From JAUJNH01 sp038253125 (GTDB taxonomy: Bacteria > Actinomycetota > Acidimicrobiia > Acidimicrobiales > JAUJNH01), in NCBI GenBank assembly GCA_038253125.1, contig JBBSHM010000001.1, forward strand, positions 62,001 through 126,000: DNA of 64,000 nt, given 5' to 3'. The translations under genes and the position numbers were made by a program. This document shows, piece after piece, positions 1 to 8,506 of the stretch; the stretch's first letter is position 1; the number at the start of each line of letters is the position of its first letter. Under the pieces are notes generated by a model. The model did not search any database and had not been told where the DNA came from. It saw only the letters and a list, made by a program, of their open reading frames with translations.

Positions 1-113
1 AGGCCACCGGCGTCGAGCCGGTGCTCGCCGGCAGCGGCGGAACCTGGTTCGTCGACGGAGCCTTCGAGGGCGAGGGCCTCGTGGTGGTGAGGCCTGCGGG
101 GCTGGCGGGCTAG
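1..113 (+). CDS. C-terminal fragment, possibly IspE (CDP-ME kinase)
   Basis: Only the last 36 codons lie in the window; the frame starts at base 3 and ends with TAG at 111-113. The peptide carries GSGGTWFVDG, which resembles the glycine-rich loop near the C-terminus of GHMP kinases such as IspE (4-diphosphocytidyl-2-C-methyl-D-erythritol kinase of the MEP isoprenoid pathway). In Actinobacteria ispE commonly precedes glmU, prs, rplY and pth, as here. The fragment is too short to exclude another family, so the name is mainly context-based. Confidence 0.45.
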   Translation, partial: ATGVEPVLAGSGGTWFVDGAFEGEGLVVVRPAGLAG

Positions 114-121
114 CTGGCCGG

Positions 122-223
122 CTACTTGCCGGCGGCCCGGCGCTGCCAGCGCGTCTTCTTCAGCATCTTCTTGTGCTTCTTCTTCCGCATGCGTTTGCGG
201 CGTTTCTTGATCAGCGAACCCAT
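122..223 (-). CDS. Small ribosomal subunit protein bS22 (AURKAIP1/COX24 domain)
   Basis: This 33-residue protein starts MGSLIKKRRKRM and is almost entirely Lys/Arg. It matches the short basic actinobacterial protein found on the small ribosomal subunit of mycobacteria (bS22, Rv0500B type), which contacts rRNA. The ATG at 221-223 gives exactly the family length; upstream in-frame starts would add unrelated sequence. It is convergent with the ispE-like fragment and divergent from glmU. In mycobacteria it sits beside bldC and a GalE2-like gene; here those genes are 20-30 kb away. Confidence 0.88.
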   Translation of the reverse strand: MGSLIKKRRKRMRKKKHKKMLKKTRWQRRAAGK

Positions 224-300
224 GAGGCTTGGCAGGGTAGCGGGCCGGACGGCCGGTACGCTCGCCCGTCGCCTTCGGGGGTCGTCCAAATGGCAGGACC

Positions 301-317
301 CGAGATTTTGGATCTCG
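301..317. repeat. Short inverted repeat between bS22 and glmU
   Basis: CGAGAT at 301-306 and ATCTCG at 312-317 form a 6-bp stem with a 5-base loop, inside the 166-bp gap between the divergent starts of bS22 and glmU. It could be an operator or chance; nothing else is visible in this gap. Confidence 0.25.
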
Positions 318-389
318 TTATCAGCGTTCGATCCGCTGCCCCCGAGCCCGTCCACCCCGTGGCCGGCCCCACGGGGTAGACCTTCGGTC

Positions 390-1496
390 ATGCGTCCAGT
401 TTCCGCGGTCGTCCTGGCGGCCGGTGAGGGCACCAGGATGCGCTCCGCCCGCCCCAAGCCGCTGCACCGCCTGTGCGGCCGGCCGATGGTCTTGCGCGTG
501 CTCGACGCTCTGGCCGAACTCAAGGTCGACCGGGCCGTGGTGGTGGTCGGCCACGCCGCCGACCGGGTCAGCAAGGCGCTGGGTGAGCAGGCGCCGCCCG
601 GGCTCACCCTCGAGCTGGTCGAGCAGCAGGTGCAGGCCGGGACGGGCGACGCCCTGAGCGTGGCGATGAGCGCCTTCGTCGGTGCCGATGACGACCTTGA
701 CCCCGAGCACGAAGGTGACCTGATCGTGCTGCCGGGGGACACCCCGCTGCTGCGCCCCTCGACGCTGGCGGCCCTGGTCGAGCGCCACCGGGCCGACGGC
801 AGCTCGGCCACCGTGCTCACCGCCCGCCTGGCCGACCCGACGGGCTACGGACGTGTGGTGCGGGGCCGCAACGGGGGCGTCGCCCGCATCGTCGAGCAGC
901 GCGACGCCACCGACGAGGAGGCGGCCATCGACGAGGTGAACGTGGGCATCTACGTCTTCCGCCGCGGCCTGGTGGCGCCGACGCTGCGCCGCCTCACGCC
1001 GTCGAACGCCCAGGGCGAGTACTACCTGACCGACACCATCGAGGTGCTGGCCCGGGCCGGCTACAAGGTCGGCTCGGTCGTGATTGACGAGGCGCTGGAG
1101 GGAGCCGGGGTCAACGACCGGGTCCAGCTGGCGGCCGCCGAGGCCGAGCTGCGACGCCGCATCAACGAGCGGTGGATGCGCCGGGGGGTGACGATGATCG
1201 ACCCCGGGCGCACCTACCTCGACACCACGGTGCAGCTGGCCGCCGACGTGTGCCTCCACCCCGGAACGATCCTGCAGGGCCGCACCGTGGTCGACGCCGG
1301 CGCCGAGATCGGTCCCGACACCCGGCTGACCGACTGCCTCGTCGGCGCCGGCGCCGTGGTCGAGCACGTGGTGGGGCACCAGGCCACGATCGGGCCGGGA
1401 GCCCGCGTCGGCCCCTTCGTCGTGCTGGCGCCGGGGAGCTCGGTGGCGGTCGATGCGATCACCGGGTCACACTTGGTCGTCACCCCCGAAACCTGA
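390..1496 (+). CDS. glmU: GlmU-like UDP-GlcNAc pyrophosphorylase with truncated acetyltransferase domain
   Basis: Predicted product is 368 residues. Residues 1-230 are a nucleotidyltransferase domain with the GlmU signature AVVLAAGEGTRMRS, then RPKPLH, a GDTPLL metal/nucleotide motif and NVGIYVF; the reaction is UTP plus GlcNAc-1-P to UDP-GlcNAc. From about 260 a left-handed beta-helix of hexapeptides begins (ADVCLHPGTIL, GPGARVGPFVVL) but stops after GSHLVV. Normal GlmU is about 450-490 residues; the missing part holds the acetyltransferase active site (the LTYLGD and CNYDG segments). No continuation exists in another frame, because prs starts 17 bp later. The ATG at 390 gives the standard N-terminus. 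First gene of a likely glmU-prs-rplY-pth operon. Confidence 0.88.
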   Translation: MRPVSAVVLAAGEGTRMRSARPKPLHRLCGRPMVLRVLDALAELKVDRAVVVVGHAADRVSKALGEQAPPGLTLELVEQQVQAGTGDALSVAMSAFVGADDDLDPEHEGDLIVLPGDTPLLRPSTLAALVERHRADGSSATVLTARLADPTGYGRVVRGRNGGVARIVEQRDATDEEAAIDEVNVGIYVFRRGLVAPTLRRLTPSNAQGEYYLTDTIEVLARAGYKVGSVVIDEALEGAGVNDRVQLAAAEAELRRRINERWMRRGVTMIDPGRTYLDTTVQLAADVCLHPGTILQGRTVVDAGAEIGPDTRLTDCLVGAGAVVEHVVGHQATIGPGARVGPFVVLAPGSSVAVDAITGSHLVVTPET

Positions 1497-1512
1497 GCGG
1501 AGGCCGCCCCCA

Positions 1513-2508
1513 GTGCCGATGGAGATCACCCCGAAGCGGACGCTGCAGGTCTATTCCGGACGTGCCCACCTGCCGTTGGCCGAGCGGGTGGTCGAGAACC
1601 TCGGCATCCACCTCGGCGAGGCCAACCTCGTCGACTTCCAGAGCGGCGAGCTGCGCTGCCGCCTGGGCGACAACGTGCGGGGGGCCGACGTCTTCATCCT
1701 CCAGACCCACGCCGACACGCCCGAGCAGTCCGTGAACGACGCGATCATGGAGCAGCTCATCATGATCGACGCGGCCAAGAGGGCGTCGGCCAAGCGGATC
1801 ACCGCGGTGATGCCCTACTACGGCTACGCCCGCCAGGACCGCAAGTCCAAGGGTCGCGAGCCGATCACCGCCAAGCTGGTGGCCGACCTGTTCACCGCGG
1901 CCGGCGCCGACCGTCTCATGTCGGTCGACCTGCACTCCAGCCAGATCCAGGGGTTCTTCGACGGCCCCGTCGACCACCTCACCGCCTCCACCGTCCTGCT
2001 CGACCACCTGAGGGACACCGCCCCGGGCGACTACGTGATCGTGGCCCCCGACACCGGCCGCACCAAGGTGGCCGAGCAGGCCGCCAAGCGGGTGGGGGTC
2101 GACATGGCCGCGGTCTACAAGCGGCGCGACACCGACGTCCTCGGAGCGGTCGAGGCCCGGGGTGTGATGGGCGAGGAGGCGGTGGCCGGCAAGCTGTGCG
2201 TGGTGATCGACGACATGATCGACACCGCGGCCACCATCTGCGCGGCCGCCGACGTGCTGGTCGACCGCGGCGCCACCGCGGTGTGGGCCATGGCCACCCA
2301 CGGCGTGCTGTCGGGTCCGGCCATCGACCGGCTGAAGAACTCCCAGATCGCCAAGCTGGTGGTCACCGACACCCTCCCCATCCCGAGCGAGAAGCAACTG
2401 CAGATACTTGACGTGGTGTCCGTCGCCCCCCTCCTGGCGGCGGCCATCGACGCGGTGTTCGAAGACCGGTCGGTCAGCGAGATCTTCGGCGGAAACAACC
2501 AGTCCTGA
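1513..2508 (+). CDS. prs: Ribose-phosphate pyrophosphokinase
   Basis: Makes PRPP from ribose-5-phosphate and ATP, the precursor for purine, pyrimidine, histidine, tryptophan and NAD synthesis. Family features visible are MPYYGYARQDRKSKGREPITAK (shown here only as its start, PYYGYARQDRK), the metal-binding VDLHS, and the PRPP loop VVIDDMIDTAATI. The GTG at 1513 lies 9 nt after a CGGAGG ribosome-binding site at 1498-1503; an ATG at 1519 is the alternative. Length is about 330 residues, slightly longer than the usual 315. It follows glmU by 16 bp. Confidence 0.95.
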   Translation: MPMEITPKRTLQVYSGRAHLPLAERVVENLGIHLGEANLVDFQSGELRCRLGDNVRGADVFILQTHADTPEQSVNDAIMEQLIMIDAAKRASAKRITAVMPYYGYARQDRKSKGREPITAKLVADLFTAAGADRLMSVDLHSSQIQGFFDGPVDHLTASTVLLDHLRDTAPGDYVIVAPDTGRTKVAEQAAKRVGVDMAAVYKRRDTDVLGAVEARGVMGEEAVAGKLCVVIDDMIDTAATICAAADVLVDRGATAVWAMATHGVLSGPAIDRLKNSQIAKLVVTDTLPIPSEKQLQILDVVSVAPLLAAAIDAVFEDRSVSEIFGGNNQS

Positions 2509-2580
2509 CCCGCTGCTAGCGTCGCGTGGTCCTCTGCGCACTTGTGGCGCGTCCCCTTCCACCCCAGGAGCTGCTCAGCC

Positions 2581-3228
2581 ATGTCGTCCCGCCTCGTCAC
2601 CGAGACCGGCCGCACCCTCGGGTCCCGGTCCACCAGGCGGCTGCGAACCACCGGGAAGATCCCCGGCGTCCTGTACGGCCTCGGTGTAGAGCCCACGCCG
2701 CTGGCCGTCGACGCCCGTGAGCTGCGGGCTGCGCTGCGGGGCGATCACGGCACCAATGCCGTGCTCACCCTCGACGTCGACGGCACCGAGCACGTGGCCA
2801 TGGCCCGCGACATCCAGCGCCACGTCACCCGGGGCACCGTCTCCCACGTCGACTTCATCGTCGTCGACCGCAACGTCTCGGTCAGCGCCGACGTGCCCGT
2901 CCTCCTCGTCGGCGAGAGCGACCTCGGCGGCTCGGCCATGGTCGACGTCGTCGTCTCCTCGCTCACGATCAGCGCTAAGCCCGAGTCGATCCCGGCTTCC
3001 ATCGAGGTCGACCAGTCCAGCCTCAAGCTGGGCAGCCAGGTGCTGGTGAAGGACCTGGCCCTGCCCGATGGCGTCACCACCGACATCGATCCCGAAGAGG
3101 TCGTCGTGCGGGTCACGGTGTCCGACGCCACCGCCGAGATGGAGGCCATCGACGAGGAGGCAGCCGAGGGCGAGGCCGGCGCCGAGGGCGATGCCGAAGC
3201 CACTCCGGGCGAGGACGAAGGGGCCTAG
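2581..3228 (+). CDS. rplY: 50S ribosomal protein L25, long Ctc/TL5 type
   Basis: A 215-residue 5S-rRNA-binding ribosomal protein. The N-terminal half (RLRTTGKIPGVLYGLG, DFIVVD) is the L25 domain; residues about 100-190 are the extra beta domain of the Ctc/TL5 form, followed by a very acidic tail (EEAAEGEAGAEGDAE). AGGAG at 2566-2570 is well spaced from the ATG at 2581. It lies between prs and pth, the usual actinobacterial order. Confidence 0.93.
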   Translation: MSSRLVTETGRTLGSRSTRRLRTTGKIPGVLYGLGVEPTPLAVDARELRAALRGDHGTNAVLTLDVDGTEHVAMARDIQRHVTRGTVSHVDFIVVDRNVSVSADVPVLLVGESDLGGSAMVDVVVSSLTISAKPESIPASIEVDQSSLKLGSQVLVKDLALPDGVTTDIDPEEVVVRVTVSDATAEMEAIDEEAAEGEAGAEGDAEATPGEDEGA

Positions 3229-3233
3229 CCGCT

Positions 3234-3809
3234 CTGCCGGCCGACCTGCTGGCGGTCGGTCTCGGGAACCCGGGGCCGGAGTACGAGGGCACCCGCCACA
3301 ACGTGGGTGCCGAGGTCGTCGCCCTTCTGGCGTCGCGAGCCGGCGAGCGCCTGAAGCGCGGGCGGGAGCTGGCTCTTGTGGCTGAGGTCAGCCTCGGCGA
3401 CCGCCGCCTGGCCCTGGCCTTCCCGCAGACCTTCATGAACGAGTCGGGCCAGTCGGTGCAGGCCCTGGTCCGCCGCCACGAGCTGGGGCTGGACAGGCTC
3501 GTGGTGGTCCACGACGAGCTCGACCTGCCGACCGGGCGGGTGAAGGTGAAGGTGGGCGGCGGCCTGGCCGGCCACAACGGGCTGAAGAGCTTGAAGGCCC
3601 ACCTGCGCGACGATGGCTTCATGCGGGTGCGGGTCGGGATCGGGAGGCCCTCAGGCCGGGTGCCCGGCGTCGAGTACGTGCTGAAGCGTCCCGGCAAGGC
3701 CGAGCGGGCCGAGCTGGCGGTGGGCATCGAGGAGGCGGCCGATGCCGTTGAGCTGATCCTGGCCGAGGGTGTCGACGCCGCCATGTGCCGGATGAACGGC
3801 TCGACATGA
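3234..3809 (+). CDS. pth: Peptidyl-tRNA hydrolase, apparent CTG start
   Basis: Recycles peptidyl-tRNAs released from stalled ribosomes. Diagnostic segments are VGLGNPGPEYEGTRHNVG, with the catalytic His in TRHN, then FPQTFMNESG, VVHDELDLP and GGGLAGHNGLKS. The conserved GLGNPG segment lies upstream of the first GTG (3303), so that cannot be the start. In this frame there is no ATG, GTG or TTG between the rplY stop and GLGNPG; CTG codons occur at 3234, 3246 and 3249. CTG 3234 is best placed after the GAAGGGG at 3217-3223 and gives 191 residues, a normal length. Confidence 0.85.
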   Translation: MPADLLAVGLGNPGPEYEGTRHNVGAEVVALLASRAGERLKRGRELALVAEVSLGDRRLALAFPQTFMNESGQSVQALVRRHELGLDRLVVVHDELDLPTGRVKVKVGGGLAGHNGLKSLKAHLRDDGFMRVRVGIGRPSGRVPGVEYVLKRPGKAERAELAVGIEEAADAVELILAEGVDAAMCRMNGST

Positions 3810-4978
3810 TGGACCGGCGCCACGCCCGTCACCTCCGGCATCGGAGCAGGCGGACGATGCTCGTGGTGGTGGTGGCCGTGGCCGTTCTCGCGTCGGCATC
3901 GGGCGCCGCCCTCCTTCGGGTGGCCCGGCACCATGCCAAGGTCAACGTGACGGTCCTGGTCGGAGGCGTGCCCCGGACGGTGATGCTGGCGAAGCCGGCC
4001 ACGGTGAACACCGCGGTGAAGGCGGCGGGCATCGTCCCCCGCCCAGGGCGGCTGCTGTCGCTCGTCACCCACAAGGTGCTGGACCCGGCGGTGAAGCCGG
4101 TGACGTTCCTCGTCAACGGCCAGCCTGCCCCGCCCGAGTCGGTGCTGGCCGCCGGTGCCACCGTCGGCCTGATCGAGCCGCCCGACGTGGACGAGGAGGC
4201 CGTCGCCGGCCAGGGCCAGCTCCCGGCTCCTCCCGAGCCTGAGGTGATCAGGGGCCTGTGGCATCCGGGCCGCCCCGGCCAGGCCATCAGCAGAAAGGGG
4301 GCCGTCAGCGGCGAGGTGCTCACCCAGAAGGAGTTGCAGCCACCGGTGCCGCCGGCCCCGGTCACCGAGAAGCTTGTGGCCCTCACCTTTGACGACGGAC
4401 CGTGGCCCACCACCCCCGAGGTCCTGCGGATCCTCAAGGACAAGAACGTGAAGGCCACCTTCTGCGTCATCACCCGTCAGCTGGTGGGGGCACGACTGGA
4501 CTTCGCCAAGGCCGAGCTGGCCGACGGGCACCACCTGTGCAACCACAGCGTGGATCACGACCTGAAGCTGCCCAGCAAGCCCCAGAAGGTGATCGACGAC
4601 GAGATCATCGGCGCCAACCGGCAGCTGGACGAGCGGCTGGCGCTGAAGCCGACCTACTTTCGTCCGCCGGGCGGAGCGCTCGGTCCCGCCGTGGTGGCCA
4701 CGGCCAAGGCGCAGGGCCAGCAGGTGCTGCTGTGGACCGTCGACACCAAGGACTACACCAAGCCGCCTCCCGAGGCCATCGTCGGCGCGGTGATGGGCCA
4801 GGTCCAGCCGGGCGGCGTGATCCTCATGCACGACGGGGGTGGCGACCGCGGCGCCACCATCGCCGCCCTCCCGATCATCATCGACCAGCTGCGGGCCGCC
4901 GGCTACGAGATCGTGCTGCCCGACGAGATCGCTCCGGTCGCCGCGGCACCCGTCAGGCCAACGAGCCCGACGGCTTAA
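3806..4978 (+). CDS. Secreted or membrane-anchored polysaccharide deacetylase (NodB homology, CE4)
   Basis: About 390 residues. An N-terminal membrane segment (LVVVVAVAVLASASGAALL) is followed by a DUF348-like region (VNVTVLVGGVPRTVML, LVNGQPAPPESVLAAGATV) and a CE4 NodB domain from about residue 195. All five NodB motifs are present: TFDDGPW, NHSVDH (zinc histidines), RPPGG, WTVDTKDY and LMHDGG. It probably de-N-acetylates peptidoglycan or another cell-surface glycan outside the membrane. The ATG at 3806 overlaps the pth stop (ATGATG); GTG 3785 would overlap pth by 25 bp and is less likely. Confidence 0.85.
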   Translation: MMDRRHARHLRHRSRRTMLVVVVAVAVLASASGAALLRVARHHAKVNVTVLVGGVPRTVMLAKPATVNTAVKAAGIVPRPGRLLSLVTHKVLDPAVKPVTFLVNGQPAPPESVLAAGATVGLIEPPDVDEEAVAGQGQLPAPPEPEVIRGLWHPGRPGQAISRKGAVSGEVLTQKELQPPVPPAPVTEKLVALTFDDGPWPTTPEVLRILKDKNVKATFCVITRQLVGARLDFAKAELADGHHLCNHSVDHDLKLPSKPQKVIDDEIIGANRQLDERLALKPTYFRPPGGALGPAVVATAKAQGQQVLLWTVDTKDYTKPPPEAIVGAVMGQVQPGGVILMHDGGGDRGATIAALPIIIDQLRAAGYEIVLPDEIAPVAAAPVRPTSPTA

Positions 4979-5008
4979 GCCTCTTCAACCGGTAGCCTTC
5001 CCCGCCTC

Positions 5009-8000
5009 GTGGCGCTCGACCGGCTGCTCTCCTCGGGGCGCGTCCTGGCCCCCCTGCTTCCGGCCGCCGGGGCGTCGGCCGCGGTCATGTCGGTGCCCGA
5101 CGCCGCCCGGCCCTTCGTGGTCGCCTCGCTGGCCGGCATCGGCCACGGCCGCCCCGTGGTGGCCGTCACCCCCACCCAGGCCGACGCCGAGCACCTGGCT
5201 CACGATGTCGCCGCCTTTCTTGGAGCCGACGCCGTCTCCACGTTCCCGGGGTGGGAGACGCTGCCCTTCGAGCGGATCAGCCCGGCGGTCGAGACCATGG
5301 GTCGCCGGCTCGAGGCGGTGTGGCGGCTGCGCCACGACCCTCCGAAGGTGCTGGTGGCCGCCGTGCGGGCCCTTGTCCAACGCCTCGGCCCGCACGTCGA
5401 GGATGCGGAGCCGATCCTGGTTCGCCCGGGCCAGCGCCTCGACCTGGACGAGCTGATGGCCCGCCTCGTGCGCATGGGCTACCGGCGGGAGCACCAGGTC
5501 GAGCACCGGGGCGAGGTCGCCGTCCGGGGCTCGATCGTGGACGTGTTCAGCTCCACCGGAGACGTCCCCGTGCGCATCGACCTGTGGGGCGACGAGGTGG
5601 ACCGGCTCACCGCCTTCGACGTGGCCGATCAGCGGTCGAAGGGGGATCTGGCCGAGGTCTGCATCTTCGGCGCCCGGGAGCTGGTGCCTACCGACGAGGT
5701 GCGGGCGCGGGCCCGGGCTCTGATCAGCCGCGAGCCGTGGGGTCGGGAGCAGTGGGAGCGGCTGTCCGAGGGTCTTGTGTTCGAGGGCATGGAGTCGTGG
5801 CTGCCGTGGCTGACCGCCGAAGACGCCGCCGGCCCGGGGGGCGCAGCGCCGCACGCGCTGCCCGACCTCCTGCCGGCAACAAGCCTGGTCCTGCTGTTCG
5901 AGCCCCGCAGGCTGCGGGACCGGGCCGCCGAGGTGCTGGACGAGGAGCAGGCGCTGGCCGCCTCGCTGGCCACCACCTGGGGCGTGCCCGGCGGAGACCT
6001 GCCCCGGCTCCACCTGCGGTTCGAGCGACTGCTGGCCAACTCCAGCGCGCCGGTGTGGACGGTCTCCTCGGTTCCCGCCCCGCCGGGCGGTGGCGACGCC
6101 GAGGTGACGAGGTTCGAAGCCTCGGCCTGGGAGCCCGTCGCCGGTGATCCCGATGCCATCGTCCGCCACATCGGGCGCCTGCTGGCCGCCCGCTACCGCA
6201 TCGTGGTGGCCGCCGACGGCGGCGGCACCGCCGCCCGCCTGGGCCGCAGCCTGGCCGACGCCGGGATCGACGCTCCGCTCCGCCGGCTGGACGACCCGGC
6301 GCTGGCGCTCCCCGGCATCAGCGTCGTCGTCGAGCCGCTTGACCGCGGGGTGGTGCTGCCGGCCCTCAAGCTGGCGATCCTGGCCGAGCCGGACCTGACC
6401 GGCCGCCGCCGGGCCCACCGCAAGGTTCGTGCCCGCCCCCGTTCCACCGAGGGCTTCTTCGACGCCCTGGAGCCCGGCGACCACGTCGTGCACCACCACC
6501 ACGGGGTCGGCCGGTACAAGGCGATGGTGCGCCGGGCCCTGATGGGCGGACCCGAGCGCGACTACCTCGTCATCGAGTACCGCGACGGCAGCCTCCACCT
6601 CCCCTCCGACCAGATCGATCTGATCCGGCCCTACTCGGGCGGAGAGCAGCCGTCGCTCAACCGGATGGGCGGCTCCGACTGGTCGAAGACAAAGGCCCGG
6701 GTCCGCTCCGCCGCCCGGGAGATCGCCCAGGAGCTGGTGGTGCTCTACCAGCGGAGGCTGCAGACCCCCGGCTTCGCCTTTTCGCCTGACACCCCATGGC
6801 AGAAGGAGCTTGAGGACGCCTTTCCGTTCACCGAGACCCCCGACCAGGACAAGGCGATCGCCGAGACCAAGGCCGACATGGAGGAGCCCCGGCCGATGGA
6901 CCGGCTGGTGTGCGGCGACGTCGGCTTCGGCAAGACCGAGGTCGCCATCCGGGCCGCCATGAAGGCGGTGCAGGATGGCAAGCAGGTGTGCGTGCTGGTG
7001 CCGACCACTCTGCTCGCCAACCAGCACCACATGACCTTCTCCGACCGCTTTGCCGGGTTTCCGGTGCGGGTGGAGGTCTTCTCCCGCTTCCTCACCGCCG
7101 CCCAGGCCCGCAAGGTGCAGCAGGCCGTCGCCGCCGGCGAGGTTGACATCGTGATCGGCACCCACAAGCTGCTGGCCAAGGAGGTGACGTTCAAGGACCT
7201 CGGGCTGCTCGTGATCGACGAGGAGCAGCGCTTCGGGGTCACCCACAAGGAGCAGATGAAGCACCTGCGGGCCAACGTCGACGTGCTGACCCTGACGGCC
7301 ACGCCGATTCCCCGCACCCTGGAGATGAGCCTCACCGGCATACGGGACCTGACCCTGCTGAACACCCCGCCGGCCGAGCGCAAGCCGATCCTCACCTATG
7401 TCGGCGAGACCGACGAGCGGGCCGTGGCCGAGGCCATTCGGCGCGAGCTGCTGCGCGAGGGCCAGGTGTTCTTCGTGCACAACCGCGTTCAGGACATCCA
7501 GCGGGTGGCGGTCTCGCTGCGCGAGCTGGTGCCGGAGGCCAGGATCCTGGTGGCCCACGGCCAGATGGACGAGGGCAGCCTGGAGCAGGTCGTCTTCGAC
7601 TTCTCCGAGGGCAAGGCTGACGTGCTCGTGTGCACCACGATCATCGAGTCGGGCATCGACATGCCGACGGTGAACACCCTCGTCGTCGACCGTGCCGACC
7701 TGCTCGGCCTGGGCCAGCTGCACCAGATCCGGGGCCGGGTGGGGCGGTCGGGGCAACGGGCGTACGCCTACCTGTTCCACCCCCGGGACAAGGTGCTCAC
7801 CGAGGAGGCCTACGAGCGGCTGAAGACCATCGGAGAGCACACCGAGCTCGGCAGCGGCTTCAAGATCGCCATGCGCGACCTTGAGATCCGCGGCGCCGGG
7901 AACCTGCTGGGCGGCAACCAGAGCGGCCACATAGCCGCCGTCGGCTACGACCTGTACGTGCAGATGGTGAGCGAGGCGGTGGCCGAGCTAAAGGGTGAGG

Positions 8001-8506
8001 TGCCGAAGGTCCCGGCCGAGGTGAAGCTGGAGGTGCCGGTGGACGCCAACCTGCCGACGAGCTACATAGCCCGCGACGACGTGCGCCTGGAGGCATATCG
8101 CCGGCTGGCGTCGGTCACCGACGACGCCCAGGTCGATGACATCCGAGCCGAGTGGGAAGATCGTTTCGGTCCTCTGCCGCCAGCCGCCGAGGGACTGGTG
8201 GCCGTGGGTCGGCTGCGGGCCGAGGGCTTCCGCACCGGGGTGCGCGAGGTGGTGGTGGCCAAGGGGGCGGCGGGCGGCATCGTCGGCCCCACCGTGCGCA
8301 TCGCGCCCATCCAGCTGAGGACCAGCCAGCAGCTGCGCCTGCGCCGCCTCCACCCCAAGGCGGTGTGGAAGGAGGAGAGCGGACAGATGGTCGTCCCCCT
8401 GCCGAAGAAGGTGGAGGGCCTCGACCTGTGCCTGTGGATCATCGACCTGCTCCGCACGCTGATCCCGGTCGAGGCCGTGGCCGCCACGGCCGCCGCCTCG
8501 TCGTGA
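5009..8506 (+). CDS. mfd: Transcription-repair coupling factor Mfd
   Basis: A DNA translocase that removes RNA polymerase stalled at lesions and recruits UvrA. It has 1165 residues, normal for the family. Order: UvrB-homology region with FPGWETLPFERISP (about 75), a CarD/RID RNA-polymerase-interacting domain beginning LEPGDHVVHHHHGVGRYK (about 487), Walker A GDVGFGKTEVAIRA (about 636), Walker B DEEQRFGV (about 737), helicase motif GRVGRSGQRAYAY, and the C-terminal TRCF domain. GTG start at 5009, 30 bp after the deacetylase gene. The next gene overlaps its stop, suggesting co-transcription. Confidence 0.96.
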   Translation: MALDRLLSSGRVLAPLLPAAGASAAVMSVPDAARPFVVASLAGIGHGRPVVAVTPTQADAEHLAHDVAAFLGADAVSTFPGWETLPFERISPAVETMGRRLEAVWRLRHDPPKVLVAAVRALVQRLGPHVEDAEPILVRPGQRLDLDELMARLVRMGYRREHQVEHRGEVAVRGSIVDVFSSTGDVPVRIDLWGDEVDRLTAFDVADQRSKGDLAEVCIFGARELVPTDEVRARARALISREPWGREQWERLSEGLVFEGMESWLPWLTAEDAAGPGGAAPHALPDLLPATSLVLLFEPRRLRDRAAEVLDEEQALAASLATTWGVPGGDLPRLHLRFERLLANSSAPVWTVSSVPAPPGGGDAEVTRFEASAWEPVAGDPDAIVRHIGRLLAARYRIVVAADGGGTAARLGRSLADAGIDAPLRRLDDPALALPGISVVVEPLDRGVVLPALKLAILAEPDLTGRRRAHRKVRARPRSTEGFFDALEPGDHVVHHHHGVGRYKAMVRRALMGGPERDYLVIEYRDGSLHLPSDQIDLIRPYSGGEQPSLNRMGGSDWSKTKARVRSAAREIAQELVVLYQRRLQTPGFAFSPDTPWQKELEDAFPFTETPDQDKAIAETKADMEEPRPMDRLVCGDVGFGKTEVAIRAAMKAVQDGKQVCVLVPTTLLANQHHMTFSDRFAGFPVRVEVFSRFLTAAQARKVQQAVAAGEVDIVIGTHKLLAKEVTFKDLGLLVIDEEQRFGVTHKEQMKHLRANVDVLTLTATPIPRTLEMSLTGIRDLTLLNTPPAERKPILTYVGETDERAVAEAIRRELLREGQVFFVHNRVQDIQRVAVSLRELVPEARILVAHGQMDEGSLEQVVFDFSEGKADVLVCTTIIESGIDMPTVNTLVVDRADLLGLGQLHQIRGRVGRSGQRAYAYLFHPRDKVLTEEAYERLKTIGEHTELGSGFKIAMRDLEIRGAGNLLGGNQSGHIAAVGYDLYVQMVSEAVAELKGEVPKVPAEVKLEVPVDANLPTSYIARDDVRLEAYRRLASVTDDAQVDDIRAEWEDRFGPLPPAAEGLVAVGRLRAEGFRTGVREVVVAKGAAGGIVGPTVRIAPIQLRTSQQLRLRRLHPKAVWKEESGQMVVPLPKKVEGLDLCLWIIDLLRTLIPVEAVAATAAASS

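Noticed and set aside
3113..4831. Long minus-strand open frame opposite rplY, pth and the deacetylase
   Set aside because: Composition is His/Gly/Arg-rich without any family pattern, and the plus strand carries three clear genes over the same bases.
4985..7930. 981-codon minus-strand frame opposite mfd
   Set aside because: It mirrors a well-supported mfd gene; long antisense frames are expected at this GC content.
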